A DNA stretch of 64,000 nucleotides from positions 78,407 through 142,406 of the forward strand of contig JAJDYN010000014.1 of the NCBI GenBank assembly GCA_022825135.1. Reading direction: 5' to 3'. A program made the position numbers and the translations under genes. A model generated the notes under the pieces. It saw nothing but the letters and a program-made list of their open reading frames with translations. It was not told where the DNA came from and searched no databases. The stretch is from Gemmatimonadota bacterium (GTDB taxonomy: Bacteria; Gemmatimonadota; Gemmatimonadetes; Longimicrobiales; Gaopeijiaceae). Numbering within the stretch: position 1 is the stretch's first letter; the number at the start of each line of letters is the position of its first letter. Shown here one piece after another: positions 17,273-27,457 of the stretch.

Positions 17273-17503
17273 TCAGACGGCGGCTACCCTCGTAACCCCC
17301 GGAACCCGGTCCTTCAGGCGCCGTTCGATGCCTTCTCTGAGGGTGAGCATGGAGATCGGGCAGCACTCGCACGCGCCCATCAGGCGCACCATGACAACCC
17401 CTTCCGCCTCGTCGTAGTCGATCAACTCGACGTCGCCCCCGTCCTGGTGGATCGCGGGTCTCACGGTCTCGAGGACCTCCTCGATCTTCTCCGTCGCCAG
17501 CAT
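17273..17503 (-). CDS. NifU C-terminal-type Fe-S scaffold
   Basis: This 76-residue protein is a stand-alone NifU C-terminal (Nfu) domain, which binds an Fe-S cluster through a CxxC pair. The motif is visible as GACECCPISMLTL (Cys45 and Cys48; Cys47 is an extra cysteine). The start (MLATEKIEEVLETVRPAIHQDGGDVEL) is typical of the family. It is upstream of mrp by 48 bp on the same strand, so scaffold and carrier are likely expressed together. Confidence 0.93.
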   Translation of the reverse strand: MLATEKIEEVLETVRPAIHQDGGDVELIDYDEAEGVVMVRLMGACECCPISMLTLREGIERRLKDRVPGVTRVAAV

Positions 17504-17601
17504 GATTGGTCGCTCTCCTCGCCCACCCGTCCGCGCTCTCGATCCCGAGCGCGAGCGGACTCCGAAATCGCTCGAAGTTTAGGCAGCGCGCGAGGTCGGG
17601 G

Positions 17602-18537
17602 TCAACCTTGCTTCGGCTCGGGCTGCGCCCGCGACCGCTGATGGAGCGCCCACAGGATGGCGGCGGGGATCACCTCTGCGGCGGTCATCCAGAGCCGGGC
17701 GGCGATTGCGAGCACGGTGGCCGGGCCGCTCCCGAGTGCGGGAGCGAGGATGGCGACCAGGAATCCTTCGCGGACGCCGACTCCCGCCGGCGCGAACAGC
17801 ATCAGGTAGCCCGCCACGTACGCCGCCGCAAACGCTGAGCCGGCGTGAACGGGCGACAGCTCCATGCCCAGGCTCGCGGCGAGGATCCAGAAGGATGCAC
17901 CCATGGCCACCCAGGCCGCCGCCGCCTGCACCAGCCAGCGCAGCACCAGGGCGGCGGTCAGATTCGCGGGAGGGCGGGTCCGGACGATGCGAAACCACAG
18001 GGCAACCGCCGCGCGGAACAGGGCGGGAACGGCCAGCACGAGCAGCATCAGGCCGGCCGCCACCCCGGCGCCGACCAGTCCCCAGCGCGGGAGCGGCGCG
18101 GGTCCTCCGGCGGGTGCCCCCAGCCCGATTGCGCCGGCGGCCAGCAGCCCCACGCCCTGCATGACCACGGCAGAGGTGGCCGAGACCGCCACGGGAACCC
18201 CCTTCCCCTTCGCCAGCGCGGCCATCCCGGCGATCGACCAGATCTTTCCGGGCACGTAGCGGCCCATGTTGGCGATCATGAAGATGCTCACGGCGTCGCC
18301 CGCAGACAGCCGCGGTCCGCCCAGCCCCGTCACCACCCGGCCCCAGATCAGGCCGCTGAGGGCATAGGCGGCGAGCAGCAGCAGCGTCGCGCCGGCGAGC
18401 GGGAGCAGGCGCGGGCGGGCGAGCACGTCCTGCCAGTCCCGCAGTTCGGCCACGGTCAGCCCCACCCGATCGAGGATGAACCAGGTGACGATGACCGTGA
18501 GGGCGACGCGCGCCGCCAGGGAAAGCCACTTCTTCAG
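17602..18537 (-). CDS. Flippase-like integral membrane protein (UPF0104/AglD family), probable CTG start
   Basis: This roughly 311-residue polytopic protein has about eight hydrophobic helices and the family signature GRYVPGKIWSIAGMAALAKG. The family (lysylphosphatidylglycerol synthase TM region/AglD-like) moves or modifies lipid-linked substrates. No ATG, GTG or TTG lies near its N-terminus. The frame opens with a CTG at 18537 that overlaps the stop of the YfhO-like gene (CTGA) and has CGGAG nine bases upstream. The next standard start would remove the first membrane helix. It is the last gene of a three-gene surface-polysaccharide operon. Confidence 0.85.
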   Translation of the reverse strand: MKKWLSLAARVALTVIVTWFILDRVGLTVAELRDWQDVLARPRLLPLAGATLLLLAAYALSGLIWGRVVTGLGGPRLSAGDAVSIFMIANMGRYVPGKIWSIAGMAALAKGKGVPVAVSATSAVVMQGVGLLAAGAIGLGAPAGGPAPLPRWGLVGAGVAAGLMLLVLAVPALFRAAVALWFRIVRTRPPANLTAALVLRWLVQAAAAWVAMGASFWILAASLGMELSPVHAGSAFAAAYVAGYLMLFAPAGVGVREGFLVAILAPALGSGPATVLAIAARLWMTAAEVIPAAILWALHQRSRAQPEPKQG

Positions 18538-21110
18538 GGCTTCGCACTCCGGGTCGCGCGGTGGGCCGACCAGATCCGCACCGCGTTCGCCGCGAGCAGC
18601 CCGGTCAGGACGATGAAGCCCAGCCAGAAGCTGCGCGCCACCACATCGGAGCGGTACCACAGTTCGACCTCGGATTCCCCCGCCGGCACGGGAATGGCGC
18701 GCAGGGTGTGGTACGCGCGCAGCACGGGGGCGCCCTGGCCGTTCACGCGGGCGCGCCACGCGGGGTACCAGTTGTCCGCGATGGCGAGCAGCGCCGGAGC
18801 GGAGGAGCGGACGGCGAGCCTCATGCGGTCGGGACCGCGCTCCAGCCAGTCGACCTCTCCGGCAACGGGCGCTCCCGGCAGGTCGATCGGCGGAGGCTCC
18901 GTCAGGACCACTTCCGTTGCCGGGTCGAACGCCGGCGAGAGCATGTACGGCATCGCCTCGTCGTCGGATTTGACGACGGCGCTTCCGACCAGGCGCGCAC
19001 GCGGAAGTCCGGCCTCCACGAAGACCGTCTCGTAGGCGCGGCCATCGGGCAGTTGCGTCCGGCTGAGGACACTCCCCTGCGGCGAGCTCCCCATCTGCAG
19101 ATCGGGCCACAGCAGGTAGCGCACGTTCAGCAGCCTGCGGATGTTCTCGCTGCCGTAGAGGTTCATCGGCTGTCCCGAGCCCACCATGCCGATGAGATCG
19201 CGATAGCGGGCCAGGTCGTTGGGATGGTGCCCCCCGGCGAGCTCGATGCCGTGCAGCGCGGGCATGAGGTCCTGGCCGGCGTTTCGGAAGGACAGCATGC
19301 GGTAGGGTTCGGAGCTGCCGGCTTCACGGTCCAGCACCGCCTGGATGTTGGCGTCCGGAGTCGCCCAGCGCTCGAAGTCGATGGTCTGGATGAACACCCG
19401 GTCTATGCGGTAGGCGTCGGCCACGACCAGGGCGACGAGCGCGCCCAGAACGATCACGGGCCCCACGTACGCCCTCCGCAGCGCCCACACCGCCGCCGCC
19501 ACGGCCCCGGCCAGAAAGACCGCAATCCAGGCACCGGTCCCGATGTAGGGCAGCGCGGCCGCCAGCGCCTGACGCTTGGCCTCGGCGATTCCGGGATACA
19601 GGACCGAGGTCCACAGAGACGTCAGCGCGCCCGCGGCGGCGAGCAGCGCAACGGCTCCCAGCACGCCGGTCGCAACCAGAACCAGCCGCTGGACCCGCCT
19701 CCCCAGCTCGGGATCGCGCACGCAGGCGAAGATGCGGTCCACCCCCAGGGCCGCCAGCGTCGCCGCGCTGAACGCGACCAGGTAGGCCGCCTGCGACGGA
19801 GCCCGGAAGAGGCTGATGCCGGGCAGGAGTTCGTAGGCGATGCGCCAGACGGGCGTATGGGTGCCGAGAGCGAAGAGCACGGCGGTCCCCGCCAGCCCGG
19901 CAAGGAACCACCGCAGCCCGCGGCGGGGTCCGCCCACGAACGGGATCGCGGCAAGCAGGAGCAGCACCAGGCCCGCGTATTCGTGGTTGTGCTTGAACGG
20001 GTTGCGGCCCCAGTAGGTGTTGTCGGCCCAGCCTCCCGTACCGCTGATGTTGGCCCCCGAGAATTCGGGGACGACGAGGGCGAAGGCTTCCTCCGGGTGG
20101 AGCGACCAGGAACTGGACCACTCGAGGGCTGCCTGCTCATCGAGCGCTTCGGAGGTCGCGGTGCGCCGGGAGTCGGCGGTCACGTAGTCGATGGCCGGCA
20201 GGAGCTGGCCGCCGGTGATGAGCGCGCCGGTGATCGCCGCCGCGAGAAACAGCCCGAAGCGCGAGACCGCCCGGGAACGCGAGCCACCGCGCGGATCGGC
20301 GGCGCTTGCCTCCCGGGCCCCGTCGTCCGCCGGAGGCACGGCTTCCGGACCCGTCCCCCGAAGGATCTGAACGCTCCGGAAGATCGCGAACAGCCCGGTG
20401 GCGCCGAACAGGAAGTACGCCGTCTGGAAGTGCGGTGTCAGGATGACGAGCGCGATCACCAGGGCCAGCCAGGTGAACGACCTGAGGCCGGGACGCAGGA
20501 AGTGCCGCTCCGTCGCCCAGAACAGGAGCGGCGCCAGCGCGGTGACGAACATCTTGCCGTCATGGCCCGCGAACACGAGCCCGACGAAGACAGGGGCGAG
20601 CATGTAGCCGGTGCCGGCGACCAGCGCCGCCGCCCGGGAAGCCCCGAGCGCGCGCACCCACAGGAACATGCAGAAGCCCGCCGCCGCCACGTGAATGACG
20701 AGCTTCCATCCGAGCGCCCGGTAGGGCTCCATGAGGATGAGCAGCAGGAGAGAAGGCGGATAGAAGGAATCGCCGCCGCTCAGCGCTTCCACGAATGGCG
20801 TGCCGCCGAGGAACTGCGGTATCCACCCCGGGATCCGCCCCAGCTCCGCCAGGGCGCGGGCGTAGATGGCGCGGCTGGCGTAACCGCCGGACAGTGTGTC
20901 GCTCCCGTAGAGCATCGCGTCGCTGAAGATGAACGCGCGGAAGAGGAACACGGTAAGCCCGACGAAGACCGTCCACGGAAGCCAGCCGGGGATGGCGGGA
21001 GCGCCCGCGGAGGCCGGCGTCGCCCGCGAAAGAGCGGCCTCGCCGGCCGACCTTGTCTCTGCGCTCGGCTTTCGCGCCCGCTTTCGGCTGCGTCGCCGCT
21101 TCGCGCTCAT
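18534..21110 (-). CDS. YfhO-like large membrane protein (GT-C-type glycosyltransferase fold)
   Basis: This 858-residue integral membrane protein has a first helix at PWTVFVGLTVFLFRAFIF and many more through the middle. The luminal loops resemble YfhO/GT-C proteins, which act in glycosylation of wall polymers from lipid-linked sugars. The C-terminal domain is soluble and beta rich (PARLVGSAVV, DWLERGPDRMRL), ending with one helix. The ATG at 21110 (MSAKRRRSRKRARK) has GGTGGAG upstream and leaves a 46-bp gap after the glycosyltransferase gene; a start at 21191 would overlap that gene. No single catalytic motif is obvious. Confidence 0.85.
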   Translation of the reverse strand: MSAKRRRSRKRARKPSAETRSAGEAALSRATPASAGAPAIPGWLPWTVFVGLTVFLFRAFIFSDAMLYGSDTLSGGYASRAIYARALAELGRIPGWIPQFLGGTPFVEALSGGDSFYPPSLLLLILMEPYRALGWKLVIHVAAAGFCMFLWVRALGASRAAALVAGTGYMLAPVFVGLVFAGHDGKMFVTALAPLLFWATERHFLRPGLRSFTWLALVIALVILTPHFQTAYFLFGATGLFAIFRSVQILRGTGPEAVPPADDGAREASAADPRGGSRSRAVSRFGLFLAAAITGALITGGQLLPAIDYVTADSRRTATSEALDEQAALEWSSSWSLHPEEAFALVVPEFSGANISGTGGWADNTYWGRNPFKHNHEYAGLVLLLLAAIPFVGGPRRGLRWFLAGLAGTAVLFALGTHTPVWRIAYELLPGISLFRAPSQAAYLVAFSAATLAALGVDRIFACVRDPELGRRVQRLVLVATGVLGAVALLAAAGALTSLWTSVLYPGIAEAKRQALAAALPYIGTGAWIAVFLAGAVAAAVWALRRAYVGPVIVLGALVALVVADAYRIDRVFIQTIDFERWATPDANIQAVLDREAGSSEPYRMLSFRNAGQDLMPALHGIELAGGHHPNDLARYRDLIGMVGSGQPMNLYGSENIRRLLNVRYLLWPDLQMGSSPQGSVLSRTQLPDGRAYETVFVEAGLPRARLVGSAVVKSDDEAMPYMLSPAFDPATEVVLTEPPPIDLPGAPVAGEVDWLERGPDRMRLAVRSSAPALLAIADNWYPAWRARVNGQGAPVLRAYHTLRAIPVPAGESEVELWYRSDVVARSFWLGFIVLTGLLAANAVRIWSAHRATRSAKP

Positions 21111-21156
21111 CGCTCCCGCTCCACCGTTCGACCTCCCCTCAGCCCGCACACGCCGC

Positions 21157-22167
21157 TCAGCCCCTTCTCCGGCGGCGATGCCCCGCGTCATCGCTCCTCG
21201 CGCCGGGCAGCTGGCGTTTCAGCGCCTCGACCTCATGCCGGACGTGGGCGATCTGCTCGCTGACCAGACCGAATCCCGCGAGAAGGAACCCGAGCGTCTC
21301 CAGCAGGACCACCAGCTGGATGAGCAGACGGTACCCGAAGGGGGGCACGTAGGGCTCGAATCCCAGCGCGGGGTGCAGGTAGCGCAGATAGAGGGCAGCC
21401 ACCGCAACCAGGCCCCCCAGGAACGCCAGCGCCAGGCCGGAAGCACCGAACAACAGCAGCGGCTTGCGCGAAAAAAAGACCAGAAAGGCAACCGACGCCA
21501 GGTCCGTAACACCGATCACGACGCGCCACAGTCCCCGGTACTTGGATTCGCCCGCCCTGCGGTCGTAGAGCTTGATGTCGATCTCCGTGACCGTGGCGCC
21601 GCGTCCGTGCGCCAGCACCACGAAGAAGCGATGCCAGTCGTGCCTGAGCGTGAGCCCGTCCAGGATCTCCCGGCGAAACCCCTTCATGGCGGAGTTGAGG
21701 TGGGTGACCGGAACCCGGAAGAGCAGGCGCGACATGCGGTTGTAGATCCCGGACACCGCCGCCTTGTCGTAGTGGCCGATGCGCCGTCCCGAGACGATGT
21801 CCCATCCCTCGTCCAGCTTCTCGAGAAAGCGCGGAATGTCGCGCGGGGAGTGCTGCAGATCGGCGTCGAAGAGGATGATGCAGGGGCGATCCGTGGCGTT
21901 GACCCCGGTGACCATCGCTTCCGTCTTGCCCCGGTTGCGCCGGTGGCTGACGACGTTGAATCCGTCCCAGTCCGCCGCTTCGCGCCTGGCTGCGTCCGCG
22001 GTGCCGTCGGTGGAGCCGTCGTCCACGAGCACGACTTCACCGTCGAGATGGAACTCGCGGAAGGCCTCCCGCAGTTCGCGCACCAGGTCGGGGACCACGG
22101 GGGCCTCGTTGTAGGCGGGGATGACGACCGCGAAGTCGCTTCTGCCCTGCCGGATCTCTGGTTTCAG
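21157..22167 (-). CDS. Family 2 glycosyltransferase, polyprenyl-phosphate type; probable CTG start
   Basis: This GT2 enzyme probably charges a polyprenyl phosphate with a sugar (GtrB/DPM1-like). Motifs are FAVVIPAYNEAPVV, VDDGSTDGT and FDADLQHSP (the DXD metal site); two hydrophobic helices follow near the C-terminus (SVAFLVFFSRKPLLLFGASG and LIQLVVLLETLGFLLAGF). The reading frame upstream of QGRSDFAVV has no ATG. CTG at 22167 has CCGGAG six bases before it, the same arrangement as mutM. A GTG at 22257 is the alternative and would add 30 residues with poorer codon use. It leads the operon with the YfhO-like and flippase-like genes. Confidence 0.88.
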   Translation of the reverse strand: MKPEIRQGRSDFAVVIPAYNEAPVVPDLVRELREAFREFHLDGEVVLVDDGSTDGTADAARREAADWDGFNVVSHRRNRGKTEAMVTGVNATDRPCIILFDADLQHSPRDIPRFLEKLDEGWDIVSGRRIGHYDKAAVSGIYNRMSRLLFRVPVTHLNSAMKGFRREILDGLTLRHDWHRFFVVLAHGRGATVTEIDIKLYDRRAGESKYRGLWRVVIGVTDLASVAFLVFFSRKPLLLFGASGLALAFLGGLVAVAALYLRYLHPALGFEPYVPPFGYRLLIQLVVLLETLGFLLAGFGLVSEQIAHVRHEVEALKRQLPGARSDDAGHRRRRRG

Positions 22168-22496
22168 GTTCTGCTCCGGTCGGAGGGTGGCGGCGCCGTT
22201 CGCGCCGCGCGATGGACGAGCGCGGTCAAGATGGTCCCGCAGGACACGGTACGCCACTCGCGGCGACCTCGTTCCGCACCGTTGCGGGGTTTCGGAGGCG
22301 CCTCCGGCGAGGCATCCCGGAGGCTGGCGAGGGGCGCCGGCCCGGCACTTGCGGTGGCATCGCGAATCGCGAGATTTGTCCCTGCCGACCGGGGGCCGCG
22401 CCCCTCTCGGGAGCTGCCCGAACAGCAGAACCCCAGCCGACAGCCCCCGGTCCTCCGACGCCGTCCGAGAATACCCATCCCGCACCCGAGGCTGTC
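22168..22496. other. Intergenic region between glycosyltransferase and pruA
   Basis: This is a 329-bp divergent region. Its first 90 bp could be coding if the glycosyltransferase starts at GTG 22257. I see no convincing promoter, repeat or RNA in the remainder. The pruA ribosome site (GAGG) is at its end. Confidence 0.6.
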
Positions 22497-24128
<1,632 letters not shown>

Positions 24129-24145
24129 CGGGGCCGGAGCCGGAC

Positions 24146-24985
24146 ATGGACACAACGCAGTCGAACGGCGCGAGCGTGGCCTTCATCGGCGCCGGGGCCA
24201 TGGGCGCGGCGATGATCGGCGGCCTTGCGGGGGGCGACGACATCGATCGGGGACGGGTGATTGCAAGCGACCGCAACGAGGATCGGCTCGCGCTGGTGCG
24301 CGACCAGTTCGGGGTCCGGACCACCCCGTGCAACCGGGAAGCGGCCGGGGAGGCGGATGTCGTCGTCCTGGCGGTCAAACCGCAGGTCCTGCCCGCCGTG
24401 CTTTCGGAGCTCAAGGGCCGCATTCGCGAGGACGCACTGACGCTCTCGATCGTGGCCGGCGCCTCCATCGCCTCCATCGCCTCCCTGCTGGAGCACCGCG
24501 CCATCGTGCGCACCATGCCCAACACGCCGGCCCAGGTCGGGGAGGGCATGACCGTGTGGACGGCCACCCCGGAGGTCTCGCGGGAACAGCGGGTGCAGGC
24601 GGGGACCATCGTCGGGTCGCTGGGACGAGAGCTTTTCGTCGACGACGAGAGGTTTCTCGATATCGCGACGGCCATCAGCGGCACCGGGCCGGCCTACGTG
24701 TTTCTCATGATGGAGGCGCTCATCGACGCGGCGGTCCATCTCGGGTTCTCGCGCAAGGACGCCCGCGAACTCGTGGTGCAGACCATCCGCGGAGCGGCGA
24801 TCTACGCGGAGCACCAGCCGGTCCATCCCGCCGAGCTGCGCAACCGCGTGACCTCGCCCGGAGGCACCACGGCCGAGGCGCTGTATCAGCTCGAGAAGGG
24901 GAGCTTCCGGACCATCATGTCCAAGGCCGTGGTTGCGGCGTTCAGGCGCAGCGTGGCCCTGGGCGAGATGAGCACGCGGTCGTAG
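24146..24985 (+). CDS. proC: Pyrroline-5-carboxylate reductase
   Basis: This enzyme reduces pyrroline-5-carboxylate to proline with NAD(P)H. The 279-residue protein starts with the Rossmann motif FIGAGAMGAAMIGGL, has VRTMPNTPAQVGEGMT, and ends with the family signature region LRNRVTSPGGTTAEAL. CCGGAG six bases before the ATG is the ribosome site, a variant that recurs in this window. Its partner pruA is immediately upstream. Confidence 0.96.
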   Translation: MDTTQSNGASVAFIGAGAMGAAMIGGLAGGDDIDRGRVIASDRNEDRLALVRDQFGVRTTPCNREAAGEADVVVLAVKPQVLPAVLSELKGRIREDALTLSIVAGASIASIASLLEHRAIVRTMPNTPAQVGEGMTVWTATPEVSREQRVQAGTIVGSLGRELFVDDERFLDIATAISGTGPAYVFLMMEALIDAAVHLGFSRKDARELVVQTIRGAAIYAEHQPVHPAELRNRVTSPGGTTAEALYQLEKGSFRTIMSKAVVAAFRRSVALGEMSTRS

Positions 24986-25035
24986 CCGGGACGCCGGGCC
25001 CGGGGCGTGGCGACAGCGAGCCGCACGAGGCGAAG

Positions 25036-25060
25036 ACGGGCGCGCGGGCGCGCGCCCCGT
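25036..25060. terminator. GC-rich hairpin between convergent proC and acylase genes
   Basis: ACGGG plus an alternating CGCGCG arm pairs with CGCGCG plus CCCGT, with one bulged C, in the 87-bp gap between two convergent genes. It is strong but has no U tract. Its position suggests bidirectional termination. Confidence 0.4.
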
Positions 25061-25072
25061 TAGACCGGCGCG

Positions 25073-27457
25073 CTACCCCGGCAGGAGCGTCAGCCGGGAG
25101 ATCGTGCGCGCTTCTACCTCGGACCGATCGAGCGGCAGGCGCCACAGTTCGCCGCGCTGCCAGCGCTCCAGCTGATCCCAGCTGTGGCGGTTGGCCGGCC
25201 GGCCGGACTGCCCTCCGGGCAGGATGAACGCACCCCCGCGCCCGAGGTCCCCGAGGTCGGTGACGGACCGCTGGCTGGGCCCGCTGGTGACCTCGAACAG
25301 GGGGAGGCTGCCCTCGAACGCGGCCGCGTCGACCGTGTAGTCATCGCCGGGTCGGGGCAGATCACGCCGGCCGAAGCCCAGCAGGCCGCCGATCACCGGT
25401 AGGTCCTGGAAGGGATGGGAGATGCGCAGGAGATGGATCTGCCCCCAGGGTCGGTCACCCGCGTCGGCAACCTCCAGCGCCGCCAGCGCGGCCAGCGAGT
25501 CGACACCCGCCCCGCCGGCGTCGAGCCCCCGCCCGACCATGTACCGCGGGAAGTACCCCGACCCGCCCCTGGCCATGTGGAAGCGCGCGCGCATCCTGGT
25601 CCGCAGCGCCTCCGCCCAGGCATGGAAGAGCGTCGCCTCGGTGCTTTCGACCGTCGCCCGGCCGTCCCACGCTTCGAGCGCGGCCGCCAGGCTGTCCAGC
25701 CCGGCGCGCCGGAATGCCGCGCTGGCCCGGCCGCGGTAGCGGGCGATGAAACCGCTCTGCACGTCCAGCTGGATGGCCCTCATCGATTCGGCGTCGTGGT
25801 CGACGCGAGCCTCGATCAACTCGGTGATGCGCTGGGCGCGGTAGGGATCCTCCCAGCGGTCCGGCGAGACCACCAGCGAAAGCGAGTCCCGGCTCTGGCG
25901 GTTGTTCGCGGTGGCGATGAAACCGGAAGCCGGGTTGAGCAGCCGGGGATTGCGCTCGTAGGGCAGCGTCCCGACCCAGTCGTGTTCTCCGGTCCAGCCG
26001 GGCACAGGCAGGAGCGGCGGCCGGCCCGAGCGGCGCAGGGGAACGGCGCCCGCGAGCTGGTAGCCGAAGTCGCCCGCGGTGTCGGCGAAGACCACGTTCT
26101 GGTAGGGGCTGGTGAAGTGCGCCAGCGCGGCGATAAGCTCCGACGCGGAGTTGGCGAGGTTCATCGCCAGGATCCCGTCGAAGGTGGTCGACGGGTCTTG
26201 CGCGCCCCAGCGGTAGGAAAGCAATGCGCCTCCCGGTACCGGATCCACCGCCGTCATGACGGGGCCGTGGCGGGTCTCGCGCACCAGCAGGCGCACCGGC
26301 TGGTCGCGCCCGCGCACCCGGATCGATTCCTCCCGGACCCGGAAGGGCTCGCTTCCTTCCGGCGTCATGTAGCGGGTGGTGTCGGCCGGATCCACCTGTT
26401 CGACAAAGAAGTCGGAGTCGTCCACCATGGCGTTGGTGAAGCCCCATGCCACGCCCGCCGTGTGTCCCGCGATCACCCCGGGCGCGCCCGGCAGGCTCTG
26501 TCCCACGACATCCAGGCCCGGCGCATGCAGCCCGACCAGATACCAGATGTTGGGGTGGTCCAGGCTCAGGTGCATGTCGTTGGCCAGGAGGGGGCGGCCG
26601 CTCATGGTGCGGGACCCTCCGACGACCCAGGAGTTGGAGGCGCGCACGGTGCTCGCCGCCTCCAGCGCGGCGCGGGCGGCCGCAGGCATGCGCGCCGAGG
26701 CGACCAGGTCGGCGGAAACGGCGGGCGGCAGAGGCTCCGGCGGAACGGCGGGGCCGCCCGCGATCCCGTCAGCCGGGGGGACGCCGGGCGCATCCTGCAG
26801 AATCGTCACCCCCCATTCGGGATAGCGGGGCAGCAACTCCAGCACGGCCTCGTCCCCCGCGGCCGCGCGCGCTCCGGCCAGCGATACCGACACCCCGTAC
26901 TGGGACAGATCCCAGGCCATGATCTTCTCGATGGCGAGCGAGTGCTCGAGCTCCCAGGGCTCGAAGGTGGCGCGAAGCAGAACGAATTCCGGCGGCAGCA
27001 GGCCGCGCCACTCGTCCACGGCCGCATTGACGCCGCGGACGTAGGCCTCCACAAGCGCCCGGGTCCGTTCGCTGACGGCCGTCTCCCGCCCGGCCCGCGC
27101 GAGGCCCAGCGTGCGCAGAAACCGGTCGGCATCCAGAGTCTGCCCGCCGAAGAATTCGCTCAGGCGTCCCTGGGCGACCCGCCGGAACATCTCCAGCTGC
27201 CAGAGACGGTCCGTGGCGTGCAGGTACCCCTGCGCGAAGACGGCGTCGGCCAGCGAACCCGCCCACACATGGGGGACGCCGAGGGAGTCGCGCAGGATCT
27301 CCACCGGCTGCTCCAGGCCGGGAAGCGCGAGTTGCCCGGACGCCGGCGCGGGACCGGTCGCCAGTCGCCTGACCCAGATCGCGCCCGCCAGCGAAGCGAG
27401 CAGAACCCCTGCCAGTGTCCCGAGCAGGATCCTCCGGATCAGGCGGCCCCTCTTCAG
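25073..27457 (-). CDS. Penicillin acylase family (S45) amidohydrolase; probable CTG start
   Basis: This is an N-terminal-nucleophile amidohydrolase of the S45 family, 794 residues, made as a precursor. The beta-chain nucleophile is Ser274 in RASNSWVVGGS, the site of autocatalytic cleavage. The alpha part shows LRDSLGVPHVWAG and AFAQGYLHATDRLWQLEMFRR-like sequence. The N-terminus (KRGRLIRRILLGTLAGVLLASLAGAIW) is a signal or membrane anchor. The only start that keeps it is CTG at 27457, overlapping the stop of the upstream gene (CTGA) with GGAGG seven bases before; the next standard start would delete the signal. Substrates could be acyl-homoserine lactones or other amides; this is not determinable here. 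Confidence 0.9.
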   Translation of the reverse strand: MKRGRLIRRILLGTLAGVLLASLAGAIWVRRLATGPAPASGQLALPGLEQPVEILRDSLGVPHVWAGSLADAVFAQGYLHATDRLWQLEMFRRVAQGRLSEFFGGQTLDADRFLRTLGLARAGRETAVSERTRALVEAYVRGVNAAVDEWRGLLPPEFVLLRATFEPWELEHSLAIEKIMAWDLSQYGVSVSLAGARAAAGDEAVLELLPRYPEWGVTILQDAPGVPPADGIAGGPAVPPEPLPPAVSADLVASARMPAAARAALEAASTVRASNSWVVGGSRTMSGRPLLANDMHLSLDHPNIWYLVGLHAPGLDVVGQSLPGAPGVIAGHTAGVAWGFTNAMVDDSDFFVEQVDPADTTRYMTPEGSEPFRVREESIRVRGRDQPVRLLVRETRHGPVMTAVDPVPGGALLSYRWGAQDPSTTFDGILAMNLANSASELIAALAHFTSPYQNVVFADTAGDFGYQLAGAVPLRRSGRPPLLPVPGWTGEHDWVGTLPYERNPRLLNPASGFIATANNRQSRDSLSLVVSPDRWEDPYRAQRITELIEARVDHDAESMRAIQLDVQSGFIARYRGRASAAFRRAGLDSLAAALEAWDGRATVESTEATLFHAWAEALRTRMRARFHMARGGSGYFPRYMVGRGLDAGGAGVDSLAALAALEVADAGDRPWGQIHLLRISHPFQDLPVIGGLLGFGRRDLPRPGDDYTVDAAAFEGSLPLFEVTSGPSQRSVTDLGDLGRGGAFILPGGQSGRPANRHSWDQLERWQRGELWRLPLDRSEVEARTISRLTLLPG

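Noticed and set aside
18561..21263. 900-codon open frame on the plus strand
   Set aside because: It is the shadow of the YfhO-like membrane protein gene.
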